Origin: Planctomycetia bacterium
Lineage (GTDB): Bacteria > Planctomycetota > Planctomycetia > Pirellulales > Thermoguttaceae
Assembly: GCA_030535245.1 (NCBI GenBank)
Contig: JAUNBJ010000004.1
Location: forward strand, 1 to 64,000
DNA: 64,000 bases
Direction: 5' to 3'
Shown: positions 24,070 to 32,928 of the stretch, in pieces
Layout of the letters: each line of letters begins with the position of its first letter
Numbering within the stretch: the stretch's first letter is position 1
The notes under the pieces: generated by a model
Seen by the model: only the letters and a program-made list of their open reading frames with translations
Told to the model about the DNA's origin: nothing
The model's database searches: none
Translations under genes and position numbers: made by a program

Positions 24070-24627
24070 TTACTGGAGCGAATCCAGTTCTTTCTCAATC
24101 CGGGCAAAAATTTCTTCCACCGTGCCCAAACCGTCGATCGTCTTGAGCAACCCTTTTTTGCCGTAGTAATCCAACAGCGGCGAGGTCTGGTTCCGATAAC
24201 CGACCAGACGCGTCTTGATCGCTTCGGGCGTGTCGTCAGCACGACCCCGACCCGCCAAACGCGTAAACAGCTCCTCCTCCGGAACCCGAAGCTCCAGAAC
24301 CACGTCCAACGGCGTGCCCGCCGCCTTCAGCATTTCGTCCAACGCCTCCGCCTGCGCAATCGTACGGGGGAAACCGTCCAGCAGGAATCCCTCCGAACAA
24401 TCCGGCTGCGCCAGACGCTCTTTAATAATATCCACAATCACCTGGTCCGGAACAAGCTGCCCGGTCGACATGTATTCGTTCGCCTTCAGACCCACTTCCG
24501 TTCCCGCATCCCGTGCCGCACGGAGCATATCGCCTGTGGACAAATGCGCGGGGTGATATTTTTTGATGAGAAATTCCGCCTGTGTTCCTTTGCCGGCTCC
24601 CGGAGGGCCAATGAAAACCAAACGCAT
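24070..24627 (-). CDS. adk: Adenylate kinase (short-LID form)
   Basis: 185 residues. It interconverts ATP, AMP and ADP in the cytoplasm. The P-loop GPPGAGKGT is at residues 7-15. STGDMLR, GFLLDGFPRT (substrate Arg) and AGRGRADDTPEAIKTRL are clear. The last shows that the LID domain is the short type without the zinc-binding insertion. GGGAG precedes the ATG. It sits between secY and map in the standard order, but a terminator separates it from secY, so a separate promoter is needed. Confidence 0.95.
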   Translation of the reverse strand: MRLVFIGPPGAGKGTQAEFLIKKYHPAHLSTGDMLRAARDAGTEVGLKANEYMSTGQLVPDQVIVDIIKERLAQPDCSEGFLLDGFPRTIAQAEALDEMLKAAGTPLDVVLELRVPEEELFTRLAGRGRADDTPEAIKTRLVGYRNQTSPLLDYYGKKGLLKTIDGLGTVEEIFARIEKELDSLQ

Positions 24628-24698
24628 GGTTGACTCCCTTAATTGCTATGATCTGTCTTTCAGGCAACTCCCCAAACCCGTTTGGAAAGAGCCTTGTC

Positions 24699-24736
24699 AA
24701 AAAAAATGCGGAACCCCTGTTTTCGGATTCCGCATT
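24699..24736 (-). terminator. Intrinsic terminator after secY
   Basis: Read on the minus strand, AATGCGGAATCC pairs with GGGTTCCGCATT around a short loop, followed by a run of Ts (24699-24706 as As on plus). It lies right after the secY stop and before adk. Confidence 0.7.
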
Positions 24737-24748
24737 CCGAATTCCGAA

Positions 24749-26113
24749 TTATTTTTCGAGCAATCCCTTGTAACTTCGCATGACAAGGTGACTGTCGATC
24801 TTCTGTACCAGGTCGAACGCCACGCTCACCGCAATGAGCAACCCCGTTCCCCCGTAGAAACTGGCCAGGTCGTGACGAATCTCCAACGCGTTGGCCAACA
24901 GTGCCGGCAGGATGGCAACCAACGCCAGGAACGCCGCCCCAACGTAGGTAATGTGTACCATCACCTTTTCCAGATAATCGGCCGTCTGCTTGCCCGGACG
25001 ATGCCCACGGATGATCGTGCCGTTGTTCTTCAGATTGTCTGCCATGTCCTTCGGGTTGAACGTAATCGCCGTCCAGAAGTAGCAGAAGAAGAAAATCAAC
25101 GCAATGTACATCAGGTTGTACGTGAACAGGCTGTCATGCGAAAACATCTCGTACAGGAAGTTGCAGACACTGTTGCCACGGAAACCTTGGAACAACCAGC
25201 TCGGAATCATCAACAAGCTGCTGGCGAAGATGATCGGCATCACGCCCGCCTGATTCACCCGCATTGGCAGGTACTGACGTCCTCCGCCATAAACGCGACG
25301 ACCACGAACATGCTTGGCACTCTGCGACGGAATACGACGCTGACCCAACGTGATGAACACCACGCCCGAAATCACCGCGACAAAAAGCACCACCAGCACC
25401 AGCAGTTTCACCACACTCGTCCCTTCGCCACCTACGCTCAAACCGTTCGCGCTGATGTCGTTGCACAACTGAATAATCGGAGCCGGCATACGAGCCAAAA
25501 TTCCCGCCATGATCAAAAGACTGATTCCGTTTCCAATCCCATAGGCGTCTATCTGCTCGCCCAACCACATCAAAAACGCCGTGCCGCACGTCATGGTGAA
25601 CACCGCCGTGAACTGCCAGAACAACGTCAACTGCCCTGCGTCATTGCAGAACTGCGGCAGGAAAATGGATTCGCCGTTCCCCGTCGCGGCTCCATGAGCC
25701 ATCGCAATCAGATAGAACCAGCTCTGGAACAGGCAGAGCACAATCGTCGCATAACGGGTGTACTCGTTAATCTTCTTTCGACCACTCTCCCCTTCCTTCT
25801 GAAGCATCTCCAACGGCTTCCAGACGCTGGCCAGCAACTGGAATATAATCGACGCCGAAATGTACGGCATGATCCCCAAACCAAAAATGGTAATCTGCCG
25901 CAGCTCCGAAGCACTGAAGAATTCCGCCTGGCTCAACAGATTCCCCAGAGGACTCTCCGATTGAACCTGGAACGCCTTTTCCAGCACTTCCGAATTGATC
26001 ATCGGAAGATTAATGTGAAATCCTATGCGGAAAATCGCCAACAGAAGCAACGTCAGAAAAATCTTTCGACGCAGTTCCGGAATGGTGAAAATAACTCGAA
26101 TTTTTTCGAACAT
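24749..26113 (-). CDS. secY: Preprotein translocase subunit SecY
   Basis: 454 residues with about ten transmembrane segments. It forms the core channel of the Sec translocon. Typical pieces are GIMPYISASIIFQLL, QKEGESGRKKINEYTRYAT, GEQIDAYGIGNGISLLI, RRIPSQSAKHVRGRRVYGGG, LPMRVNQAGVMPIIFASS and GTIIRGHRPGKQTADYL. GAGGA precedes the ATG. Unlike many bacteria, it is cut off from rplO by a terminator (26341-26374) and about 220 bases, and has an extended -10 promoter candidate. Confidence 0.97.
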   Translation of the reverse strand: MFEKIRVIFTIPELRRKIFLTLLLLAIFRIGFHINLPMINSEVLEKAFQVQSESPLGNLLSQAEFFSASELRQITIFGLGIMPYISASIIFQLLASVWKPLEMLQKEGESGRKKINEYTRYATIVLCLFQSWFYLIAMAHGAATGNGESIFLPQFCNDAGQLTLFWQFTAVFTMTCGTAFLMWLGEQIDAYGIGNGISLLIMAGILARMPAPIIQLCNDISANGLSVGGEGTSVVKLLVLVVLFVAVISGVVFITLGQRRIPSQSAKHVRGRRVYGGGRQYLPMRVNQAGVMPIIFASSLLMIPSWLFQGFRGNSVCNFLYEMFSHDSLFTYNLMYIALIFFFCYFWTAITFNPKDMADNLKNNGTIIRGHRPGKQTADYLEKVMVHITYVGAAFLALVAILPALLANALEIRHDLASFYGGTGLLIAVSVAFDLVQKIDSHLVMRSYKGLLEK

Positions 26114-26165
26114 GGGTATTCATCCTCAAAATTGATGATGGAAACAAACCGTAATAAATGGAGTA

Positions 26166-26174
26166 ATTCTAGCA
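26166..26174 (-). promoter_or_regulatory. Extended -10 promoter candidate for secY
   Basis: On the minus strand TGC-TAGAAT (extended -10) lies about 45 bases before the secY start, giving a short leader. No good -35 box is visible. The rest of the 26114-26412 gap holds A+T-rich and CT-rich sequence plus the rplO terminator. Confidence 0.45.
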
Positions 26175-26340
26175 TAAACCCAAGATTTACGCTAGGGGGC
26201 TTCTAGGGGGTTTCGGAAATATATTCCCGCAAATCCCTAAAAATCCACAAAATTCCGGGAGTCCCCCCCGAAACCTTCCTCGCCACGACGCTACTCCGTC
26301 CGTCTGCGAACCCTCCAACACCTCCTCCTGCTCCTCACGT

Positions 26341-26374
26341 AAAAAAGCGTAAAACCACTTCCGTAATTTTACGC
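26341..26374 (-). terminator. Intrinsic terminator after rplO, end of the S10-spc operon
   Basis: Minus strand: GCGTAAAA, a 12-base loop, TTTTACGC, then six Ts (plus 26341-26346). It lies about 40 bases after the rplO stop, so secY is not simply read through. Confidence 0.8.
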
Positions 26375-26412
26375 TTCCTCTGTACGGAACTCAGGCGGTG
26401 TCCGCCAACGGA

Positions 26413-26907
26413 TCAAGCCTCGGCTTTCGCCTTCTTCACGCCCTTCACCACCGGCTTTTTGCCCGGAAGAACTTCCATCTCGGCTCCCGCCGCTTTGATC
26501 TTCTCTTCCGCCGTCTTGCTGAAACGGTGGGCCTGAATCTTGACCTTCTTCGTCAACTCGCCATCGCCCAGAACCTTCAAAACATCGTAACGATATTTCA
26601 AAATGCCCTTCGCCTTCAGCGACTCAACATTCACCGTCTCGCCGTCCGAGAACATCGCGTCGATGTCACAGACATTGATGCAGGCCACTTCCAACGCGCC
26701 AGCGTTGTTGAAACCACGCTTCGGAACCCGACGGAACAACGGCATCTGGCCGCCTTCAAACGAAAGGTTCATCGACGAACCGCTACGGCTGCCGTAACCT
26801 TTCGTCCCACGCCCCGCAGTACGGCCCTTTCCAGAACCTTTACCACGTCCTAAACGCGTGATCTTCTTATTCTTAACGATACCAGTATTTACAGTATGCA
26901 AGTTCAT
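26413..26907 (-). CDS. rplO: 50S ribosomal protein L15
   Basis: 164 residues. The Gly/Arg-rich N-terminus with RLGRGKGSGKGRTAGRGTKG and GSRSGSSMNLSFEGGQMPLF is diagnostic. The ATG overlaps the rpsE stop (TAATG). No rpmD (L30) gene lies between rpsE and rplO, as seen in several phyla including planctomycetes. A basic Lys/Ala tail ends the protein. It is the last gene before the terminator at 26341-26374. Confidence 0.95.
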   Translation of the reverse strand: MNLHTVNTGIVKNKKITRLGRGKGSGKGRTAGRGTKGYGSRSGSSMNLSFEGGQMPLFRRVPKRGFNNAGALEVACINVCDIDAMFSDGETVNVESLKAKGILKYRYDVLKVLGDGELTKKVKIQAHRFSKTAEEKIKAAGAEMEVLPGKKPVVKGVKKAKAEA

Positions 26908-27392
26908 TACAGGGATACTCCTCGAAGCGTTTCAACCTCGGACTTGGAGCGAATCTGCTGCAAAGCATTCAGCGTCGCTTTCACAAGGTTCAAAGGGTTA
27001 TTCGATGAAAAACTCTTGGTCAGAATGTCGTGAATCCCGCAGGCTTCACACACGGCACGCACCGCCGACCCGGCAATAATTCCCGTTCCAGGACGCGCGG
27101 GAACCAACACCACCCGAGCTGTGCCGAACCGACCGTGAACCTCATGCGGAATCGTCGTCCCCTCCAGCGTGACTTTCATCATGCTGCGGGCACCATCCTT
27201 CACCGCCTTCTCGACCGACGGCGGTACTTCGTTGGCCTTGCCGTATCCACAGCCAACCTGCCCCTTGCCATCGCCGACGACTACCAAAGCCGCGAAACTG
27301 AACCGACGACCACCCTTCACCACGGCGGCACAACGTCGGATCTTCACAACTTTTTCCACTAGTCCGTTATTTTCTCTTGATTCGTTTGACAT
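26907..27392 (-). CDS. rpsE: 30S ribosomal protein S5
   Basis: 161 residues. [24 protein letters not shown] and [17 protein letters not shown] are the RNA-binding and decoding-fidelity parts, and [12 protein letters not shown] is the conserved C-terminal domain. The stop overlaps the rplO start. It follows rplR after 87 bases. Confidence 0.96.
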   Translation of the reverse strand: MSNESRENNGLVEKVVKIRRCAAVVKGGRRFSFAALVVVGDGKGQVGCGYGKANEVPPSVEKAVKDGARSMMKVTLEGTTIPHEVHGRFGTARVVLVPARPGTGIIAGSAVRAVCEACGIHDILTKSFSSNNPLNLVKATLNALQQIRSKSEVETLRGVSL

Positions 27393-27479
27393 GGATTTTC
27401 TTCGTCTCGTCGTTAGGTTTCTTCCGGCTAACCGGTTTTTCTGGTAAACCGTACCACTCTCGGCACGACTCTTATACCA

Positions 27480-27932
27480 CTATTTCTTGGCCGCTTTCTT
27501 TTCCTTCGCAGGCTTCTTCGCGACTTCCTTCTCCACGGGCGCTTCCTGCTTGACAGCCGCAGCCCCCAAATCCAAACCAGCCGCACGAGCCGCTTCCGCA
27601 AGCGCCGCCACGCGACCATGATACCGGTAATGACGACGATCCACCGTCGCTGCCTTCACCCCGGCAGCCAACGCACGCTGTGCAATCACTCGCCCTATCA
27701 CCGTAGCGGCCGCTACGTTACCACCGTACTTCACTTCCTCCGCAACATCCTTGTCTAAGGTGCTCGCATACGCCAGGGTCTTCCCCGTCGCATCGTCAAT
27801 CACCTGCGCACTGATGTTCTTCAGACTACGGAACACGGCAAGCCGCGGACGGGTCGAGTTCGCCTTGATATGGTTCGTTACCCGCCAGCTACGTCGCTTG
27901 CGCTGCTTATAATTTACTTTTGTACGTTCCAC
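27480..27932 (-). CDS. rplR: 50S ribosomal protein L18 with Lys/Ala tail
   Basis: 150 residues, longer than the common 117-122. The core (RPRLAVFRSLKNISAQVIDD, HYRYHGRVAALAEAARAAGL) binds 5S rRNA. Residues 122-150 form an extra Ala/Glu/Lys-rich tail (KKPAKEKKAAKK at the end). The core C-terminus is intact, so this is an appended tail and not a misread stop. GGAAAGAGAATTACCG upstream supplies a ribosome-binding site. Confidence 0.95.
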   Translation of the reverse strand: MERTKVNYKQRKRRSWRVTNHIKANSTRPRLAVFRSLKNISAQVIDDATGKTLAYASTLDKDVAEEVKYGGNVAAATVIGRVIAQRALAAGVKAATVDRRHYRYHGRVAALAEAARAAGLDLGAAAVKQEAPVEKEVAKKPAKEKKAAKK

Positions 27933-27964
27933 GGTAATTCTCTTTCCAATCGTTCAAGTGCGGC

Positions 27965-28504
27965 TTATTTCGCCATGACCTTGCCCTGCTTGCGGCGGAC
28001 ATTCTCGCCCTGGAAACGAATCCCCTTGCCCTTGTAAGGCTCGGGCTTCCGGAGAGCGCGCGTCGAAGCGGCAAACTGGGACACCTTCTGTTTGTCGATT
28101 CCCGTGATCAGAACGTGCGTCTGGTCGGGACAGGATACCTGCAAACCCTCCGGAATCGGAACCTGAAGCTCATTCGCCATTCCTACACGCAACTGAAGCG
28201 TATTGTTCTGAACAGCGGCAATGTAACCAACCCCCACGAGTTCCAAACGCTTCTCGTAGCCGGCCGTCACTCCGATAATCATGTTCGCAAGCTCCGCCCG
28301 CGTCGTTCCGTGCATCGCACGACTCCAACGCTCCTCGTCCTTACGCTCCACAATGATCTCGCTACCTTCCTGCTTCACCGTTATGCACGGTACACAGGCA
28401 AGCTCAAGTTTCCCCTTCGGGCCTTCCACCGTCACCAACGTGTCGGTAATCTCTACCTTCACACCAGCCGGCACTTCTATGGGTTTCTTTCCAATACGCG
28501 ACAT
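27965..28504 (-). CDS. rplF: 50S ribosomal protein L6
   Basis: 179 residues. MSRIGKKPIEVPAGV, TVEGPKGKLEL, HGTTRAELANMIIGVTAGYEK and RKPEPYKGKGIRF are all in place, giving two RNA-binding lobes near the factor-binding site. The gene lies 32 bases before rplR. A 111-base gap precedes it after rpsH. Confidence 0.97.
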   Translation of the reverse strand: MSRIGKKPIEVPAGVKVEITDTLVTVEGPKGKLELACVPCITVKQEGSEIIVERKDEERWSRAMHGTTRAELANMIIGVTAGYEKRLELVGVGYIAAVQNNTLQLRVGMANELQVPIPEGLQVSCPDQTHVLITGIDKQKVSQFAASTRALRKPEPYKGKGIRFQGENVRRKQGKVMAK

Positions 28505-28615
28505 CTCAATATCACCTTTGATGTATTGTCTCCGGCAGAAGCTCGCACCCCTGCCGCCTGTAATCAGAGACCAGACTGCCTGACAGCCCCACTGACACAG
28601 CGCGCCCCCGCAAAA

Positions 28616-29011
28616 TCACCAAATCTCGCAGAGAACTTCACCGCCATGGTTCAGTCTTTTGGCCTCACGGTCACTCAACAATCCCTCGCTCGTACTCAGG
28701 ATGGAAATCCCCAGCCCATTCAATACAGGCTTCAGACTCTCAGCTCCAGAATATACCCGGCGACCGGGCTTGCTGACTCTTTTAATGTGCCGAATGACAC
28801 GCTCTCCGTTCGGTCCGTATTTCAAAATAATACGAATCACGTTCACGGGCTTCGCTTCTATCTCCTGCCAGTCCCAAATATAGCCTTCGCGCTTCATCAC
28901 TTCGGCAATATTCTTCTTCAGGTTGGAGTACGGAAGGTCCACGTGCGGACGTTCCACTCTCACGGCATTGCGGATACGTGTCAACATATCGGCGATGGGG
29001 TCGGTCATCAT
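28616..29011 (-). CDS. rpsH: 30S ribosomal protein S8
   Basis: 131 residues. MTDPIADMLTRIRNA at the N-terminus and the C-terminal STSEGLLSDREAKRLNHGGE contain the 16S rRNA-binding STS motif. Two consecutive ATGs occur, and the AAGGAAG spacing favours the first. It lies 13 bases after rpsN. Confidence 0.97.
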   Translation of the reverse strand: MMTDPIADMLTRIRNAVRVERPHVDLPYSNLKKNIAEVMKREGYIWDWQEIEAKPVNVIRIILKYGPNGERVIRHIKRVSKPGRRVYSGAESLKPVLNGLGISILSTSEGLLSDREAKRLNHGGEVLCEIW

Positions 29012-29024
29012 AGCTTTTCTTCCT

Positions 29025-29210
29025 TTACCAACTCGCCTTCTTCACACCAGGAATGTTTCCCTGGTCAGCCAATTTGCGAAAGCAAATACGACAAATACCG
29101 AATTTTCGATACACTGCTCGCGGTCGCCCACACAAAAGACAACGATGTTCGCTGCGTGTGGAAAACTTGGGCTTTCTGCTTGCCTTCGCAATTTTTGATT
29201 TGCTTGCCAT
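29025..29210 (-). CDS. rpsN: 30S ribosomal protein S14, zinc-binding type
   Basis: 61 residues, the short zinc-binding (type Z) form. Cys24, Cys27, Cys40 and Cys43 in CLLCGRP and CRICFRK bind zinc. [18 protein letters not shown] is the usual C-terminus. Standard position between rplE and rpsH. Confidence 0.97.
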   Translation of the reverse strand: MASKSKIAKASRKPKFSTRSEHRCLLCGRPRAVYRKFGICRICFRKLADQGNIPGVKKASW

Positions 29211-29222
29211 TTTTATTTTCCC

Positions 29223-29771
29223 TTATTTCTCTGCACGGAACGGCATGCCAAATTTCTTCAGCAACAGCCGAGCCTCATCGTCTGTCTTTGCACTGGTGAC
29301 GATCGTAATCGTCATTCCCTGCGGACGAGTAAACTTGTCAGGATTCAACTCCGGAAACACTAACTGCTCCGAAAGACCCATGTTGTAGTTCCCTCGATTG
29401 TCAAAGCCGTTCGGATTCAGCCCGCGAAAGTCCCGCACTCGGGGAAGCGCAAGACTGATCAGACGATCCAAAAACTCGTACATCCGCTGATGACGCAACG
29501 TCACTTTGCACCCAATTTTCATACCCTCACGGAGACGAAATCCAGCAATGGACTTTCTCGCCTGCGTTACCACCGGCTTTTGCCCCGTTATCTGAGACAA
29601 CGCGTCCACCGCCTCTTCCATGTGCTTCTTCTCGTTAATCGCCGAGCCGACGCCCATGTTGACGATGATCTTCTCTATCCGGGGAATCGCCATCGGATTC
29701 TTCACGCTAAGCTCGTTCTCAAGCTCCGGAATAATCTCGTTCTTGTATTTTTCCTGAAGTCGGGGAATCAT
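29223..29771 (-). CDS. rplE: 50S ribosomal protein L5
   Basis: 182 residues. It binds 5S rRNA and contacts tRNA. Markers are [53 protein letters not shown] and [17 protein letters not shown] 95-base spacer separates it from rplX upstream, and it ends 12 bases before rpsN. Confidence 0.97.
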   Translation of the reverse strand: MIPRLQEKYKNEIIPELENELSVKNPMAIPRIEKIIVNMGVGSAINEKKHMEEAVDALSQITGQKPVVTQARKSIAGFRLREGMKIGCKVTLRHQRMYEFLDRLISLALPRVRDFRGLNPNGFDNRGNYNMGLSEQLVFPELNPDKFTRPQGMTITIVTSAKTDDEARLLLKKFGMPFRAEK

Positions 29772-29866
29772 CTTTCTTCCGTTCTGATGAATTGCTCGTA
29801 CAATTCACACGTTACTTCCAAAACCACTTTTCGACTTCCGTAAACGCTTTCGCGCCCACAGAAACA

Positions 29867-30214
29867 CTACGCCTTGGCACGCGACTTCTTCGCCGGAGCG
29901 ACAAGCCCATTGCCTGCATTGCACTTCTTGCAATATCGTTCCTTGGAACCATCGTCCAAATAACGGGTCCCTAACCGCGTCGGCTTGCCACATACCGTGC
30001 AAACAAACATTACGTTCGACTGCGATACCGGCTTCTCCATCTCCAAACGACCCCCCTGCGGGTTCCGCTTGTTCGGACGAACGTGCTTCGTCACAACGTT
30101 CACGCCTTCCACCGTTACACGACCGGCTTCACGATCTATGTCCGTCACCTTCGCAACTTTGCCCTTGTCGGCACCGGCAATTACCTGTACTTTGTCACCT
30201 TTACGAATACGCAT
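29867..30214 (-). CDS. rplX: 50S ribosomal protein L24 with C-terminal zinc ribbon
   Basis: 115 residues. The KOW domain is at the N-terminus ([32 protein letters not shown]). The C-terminal part has Cys72/Cys75 (CTVCGKP) and Cys95/Cys98 (CKKC), a zinc-ribbon-like pattern found in some L24 lineages, and a basic tail. A GTG one codon upstream is possible, but the ATG at 30214 overlaps the rplN stop (ATGA). Confidence 0.95.
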   Translation of the reverse strand: MRIRKGDKVQVIAGADKGKVAKVTDIDREAGRVTVEGVNVVTKHVRPNKRNPQGGRLEMEKPVSQSNVMFVCTVCGKPTRLGTRYLDDGSKERYCKKCNAGNGLVAPAKKSRAKA

Positions 30215-30582
30215 CACAGCACCTCACTGGCCAGACTTACGATCTTCATGAAACCGTTCTCGCGAAGCTCACGAGCCACAGCACCGAATATTCGCGTCCC
30301 ACGCGGATTGTTGTCCTTGTCGATGATAACCGCGGCATTCGAATCGAAACGTACATAGCTCCCATCCGGACGTCGCACCGGCGCCTTCGTTCGCACGATC
30401 ACCGCACGACAGACACCGCCCTTTTTCAGGTCGCTGCCAGGAATGACGCTCTTGACACTGCATACGATAATATCGCCGAGTCCCGCAGTTCTTCGGTGCG
30501 TCCCGCCGAGTACCTTTACGCACATCAGCTCTTTCGCACCTGTGTTGTCGGCTACTGCCAGCCGGGTCTGCATCTGGATCAT
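30214..30582 (-). CDS. rplN: 50S ribosomal protein L14
   Basis: 122 residues with [40 protein letters not shown] and [18 protein letters not shown], all invariant features. The stop overlaps the rplX start. It follows rpsQ by 21 bases. Confidence 0.98.
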   Translation of the reverse strand: MIQMQTRLAVADNTGAKELMCVKVLGGTHRRTAGLGDIIVCSVKSVIPGSDLKKGGVCRAVIVRTKAPVRRPDGSYVRFDSNAAVIIDKDNNPRGTRIFGAVARELRENGFMKIVSLASEVL

Positions 30583-30603
30583 TACGACACCTTTTATCTA
30601 AAT

Positions 30604-30906
30604 CTATTTGGCTTCTTCCTGTGCGGCACGATTCGCAGCATGTAATGCCGCTACGTCCACCAGACGACTTTCCTGTACCACGCTGACAAAATTCCAGCGC
30701 TTACGCTTCGACATCGGACGACATTCTTCAATCTCGACCGTGTCCCCCTCTTTGGATGTATTGTTCTCGTCGTGAGCAATACAAACGGACTTCCGACGGA
30801 TATACTTCCCATAACGCGGATGCTTCTCCACTCGGTCAATCTCTACCCGACGCGTCTTGTCCATCTTGTCGCTCGTCACGACGCCAACGACTACCTTCTT
30901 CGGCAT
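30604..30906 (-). CDS. rpsQ: 30S ribosomal protein S17
   Basis: 100 residues. VVGVVTSDKMDKTRRVEIDR, the OB-fold core, and EECRPMSKRKRWNF identify it. It is slightly longer than the common 80-90 because of a helical tail (VAALHAANRAAQEEAK). Standard position between rpmC and rplN. Confidence 0.95.
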   Translation of the reverse strand: MPKKVVVGVVTSDKMDKTRRVEIDRVEKHPRYGKYIRRKSVCIAHDENNTSKEGDTVEIEECRPMSKRKRWNFVSVVQESRLVDVAALHAANRAAQEEAK

Positions 30907-30927
30907 GATCTCATCCTTTACCTTGTA

Positions 30928-31131
30928 TCAGTTCGCTTCTTCCGCCATCTGACGCTCCGAAAGGATCGTCCTGACTTGAGCAATCAACCTGCGATGTTTC
31001 TTCAACTCACTGGGAGCGTTCAAGCGTTCACTCTGCGCCTGAAGACGAAGACGAAATAATGCGTCAATCGCCTCTTTCAACGTGAACTGAAGCTGCTCAG
31101 TACTCTGTTCGCGGAGTTCTTTCGCTTTCAT
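30928..31131 (-). CDS. rpmC: 50S ribosomal protein L29
   Basis: 67 residues of two helices: MKAKELREQSTEQLQFTLKE and RRLIAQVRTILSERQ. It sits near the peptide exit tunnel. Standard position after rplP. Confidence 0.95.
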   Translation of the reverse strand: MKAKELREQSTEQLQFTLKEAIDALFRLRLQAQSERLNAPSELKKHRRLIAQVRTILSERQMAEEAN

Positions 31132-31160
31132 GAGTCTTCTCTCTATTTGCTGAAAAATTG

Positions 31161-31577
31161 TTACTTAATCCGACGGCGTACCATCCGTACCCGAACCGGC
31201 ATCTTGTGCGCCAATCGAGCCAGACATAACCGCGCCGCTTCTTCCGTCGTTCCACCAACCTCGTACAAAATCGTACCAGGCTTCACCGGTGCGGCCCAAT
31301 ATTCCGGCTCGCCCTTTCCTTTACCCATTCGTGTCTCCAACGGAATCGATGTGATCGGTTTGCTCGGAAACACCCGGATAAAAAGCTTGCCTTCCCCTCG
31401 GAGGTACTGCTGAGCAGCGATACGACCCGCTTCAATCGTCTTGGCGGGAATCCATCCCCCCTGCATCGTCTGAAGCCCGTATTCGCCGAAAACAACACGT
31501 CCGCCACGGGTCGCGTTACCGCTTATACGTCCTCTTTGGACCTTTCTGTGTTTTATTCGTTTCGGCATCAACGCCAT
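31161..31577 (-). CDS. rplP: 50S ribosomal protein L16
   Basis: 138 residues with MPKRIKHRKVQRGRISGNA, GGWIPAKTIEAGRIA, FPSKPITSIPLETRMGKGKG and KPGTILYEVGG. The ATG at 31577 starts MALMPKR, and a second ATG three codons later is also possible. Either way the start lies inside rpsC in another frame, with an overlap of 53-62 bases. The last codons of S3 and first codons of L16 therefore share DNA. Confidence 0.96.
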   Translation of the reverse strand: MALMPKRIKHRKVQRGRISGNATRGGRVVFGEYGLQTMQGGWIPAKTIEAGRIAAQQYLRGEGKLFIRVFPSKPITSIPLETRMGKGKGEPEYWAAPVKPGTILYEVGGTTEEAARLCLARLAHKMPVRVRMVRRRIK

Positions 31578-32232
31578 CGTTCTTACCCTCGCTATAAGAG
31601 CCTAAATTAATCCATACCTGAATGCCGATATGCCCCTGAGCAATCTTGGCTTCAAAAAACCCGTAGTCTATGTTCGCACCAAGCGTGGACAACGGTATCG
31701 AACCATCAATCGCCTTCTCGCACCGCGACATCTCAGCCCCGCCCAAACGACCGGAAAGCTGGATTTTGATTCCCTTCGCCCCCGCCTCCATCACGTTCTT
31801 GATCGAACGCTTCATGGCCTGACGGAAACTGGAACGCTTCATAAGCTGCTCACCAATATCTTCCGCGATAAGCTGAGCAACCAAATTCGGTTTCTCGACT
31901 TCCTTCACCTCGATCGCTATGCGGCGACCAATCAGGTTCTGTAGATCTTCCTGAAGCTCATCAATCACTTTACCCGCCGCACGCGATAAATCCCGCGCAC
32001 GTCCACTGAAAAGGATTACCTTCACTTCATCACGCGTACGCTCGATTTCGATCTTCGAAATCATCGGGTACATCGCGCGACCCGCCGTCGTTTTACGGGT
32101 TTTCACGAACTTGCGAATCTTCTGGTCTTCCACCAGCAACTCGCCAAATTCCTTCTTCGATGCGTACCAACGACTTTTCCAACCAAGGAAAACACCAGTT
32201 CGATAACCAATTGGATTGACTTTCTGTCCCAT
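31516..32232 (-). CDS. rpsC: 30S ribosomal protein S3
   Basis: 238 residues: MGQKVNPIGYRTGVFLGWKS, the KH domain, and the C-terminal domain with MEAGAKGIKIQLSGRLGGAE and GHIGIQVWINLG. The extra tail after the core (EGKNDGVDAETNKTQ, then KGPKRTYKR) is encoded within rplP. The overlap makes the S3 tail and L16 N-terminus mutually constrained. Confidence 0.97.
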   Translation of the reverse strand: MGQKVNPIGYRTGVFLGWKSRWYASKKEFGELLVEDQKIRKFVKTRKTTAGRAMYPMISKIEIERTRDEVKVILFSGRARDLSRAAGKVIDELQEDLQNLIGRRIAIEVKEVEKPNLVAQLIAEDIGEQLMKRSSFRQAMKRSIKNVMEAGAKGIKIQLSGRLGGAEMSRCEKAIDGSIPLSTLGANIDYGFFEAKIAQGHIGIQVWINLGSYSEGKNDGVDAETNKTQKGPKRTYKR

Positions 32233-32265
32233 GTTCTGTTCTCTTACTTTTGGTTGTTGCGTTAG

Positions 32266-32595
32266 TTATAAATCCAGTGTAACCCGAATGTGCGACGTCC
32301 GCTTCTTAATGACCGACGCGCTTCCGCGGGCCTTCGGACGAAATCGCTTGAACATCGGACCACCGTCCACGCAGAGCTCCGTAATACGAAGTTCACCGAC
32401 CTTACGCTCGTTCTTGTCGCGAGCGTTGCCCAATGCACTGTTGATGACCTGCTCGACCATCCGGGCGCCGCGGTTCGGCTGATACTTCAGAATCTCCAGC
32501 GCTTCATCAGCGTATTTGCCACGTACAAGATCCGCCATGTAACGAAGCTTGCGGGGGCTGATTCTTGCGTAACGATACAATGCTTTGTACGGCAT
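32266..32595 (-). CDS. rplV: 50S ribosomal protein L22
   Basis: 109 residues from the ATG at 32595 (MPYKALYRYARISPRKLRYM), with GAGGG at good spacing. An open frame reaches further upstream but lacks a plausible start. The C-terminal loop GSASVIKKRTSHIRV lines the exit tunnel. Confidence 0.96.
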   Translation of the reverse strand: MPYKALYRYARISPRKLRYMADLVRGKYADEALEILKYQPNRGARMVEQVINSALGNARDKNERKVGELRITELCVDGGPMFKRFRPKARGSASVIKKRTSHIRVTLDL

Positions 32596-32645
32596 GACTA
32601 TTCCCTCATTCCAGAGCCGATACCGCAATACCGGCCCCTCTGTTT

Positions 32646-32915
32646 TTAACGTTTACCCTTGCCGCCATGTCCGCGGAATATTCGCGTAGGAGCAAATTCA
32701 CCCAGCTTGTGTCCCACCATCTCCTCCGTCACAAAGACGTTCACATGGTGCTTTCCATTATGAACCATGAAGGTAAAACCTACAAACTCCGGGATAATCG
32801 TGCTGCGACGTGCCCACGTTTTAATAGGTTCCTTGGTTCCAGCTTCGATCTGCTTGTCCACTTTGACGTACAAGCTCGGATCAACATACGGTCCTTTTTT
32901 TGACGATCGTCCCAT
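32646..32915 (-). CDS. rpsS: 30S ribosomal protein S19
   Basis: 89 residues with [52 protein letters not shown] and GEFAPTR. Standard gene order between rplB and rplV. Confidence 0.98.
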   Translation of the reverse strand: MGRSSKKGPYVDPSLYVKVDKQIEAGTKEPIKTWARRSTIIPEFVGFTFMVHNGKHHVNVFVTEEMVGHKLGEFAPTRIFRGHGGKGKR

Positions 32916-32928
32916 AGTACCCTAATTC

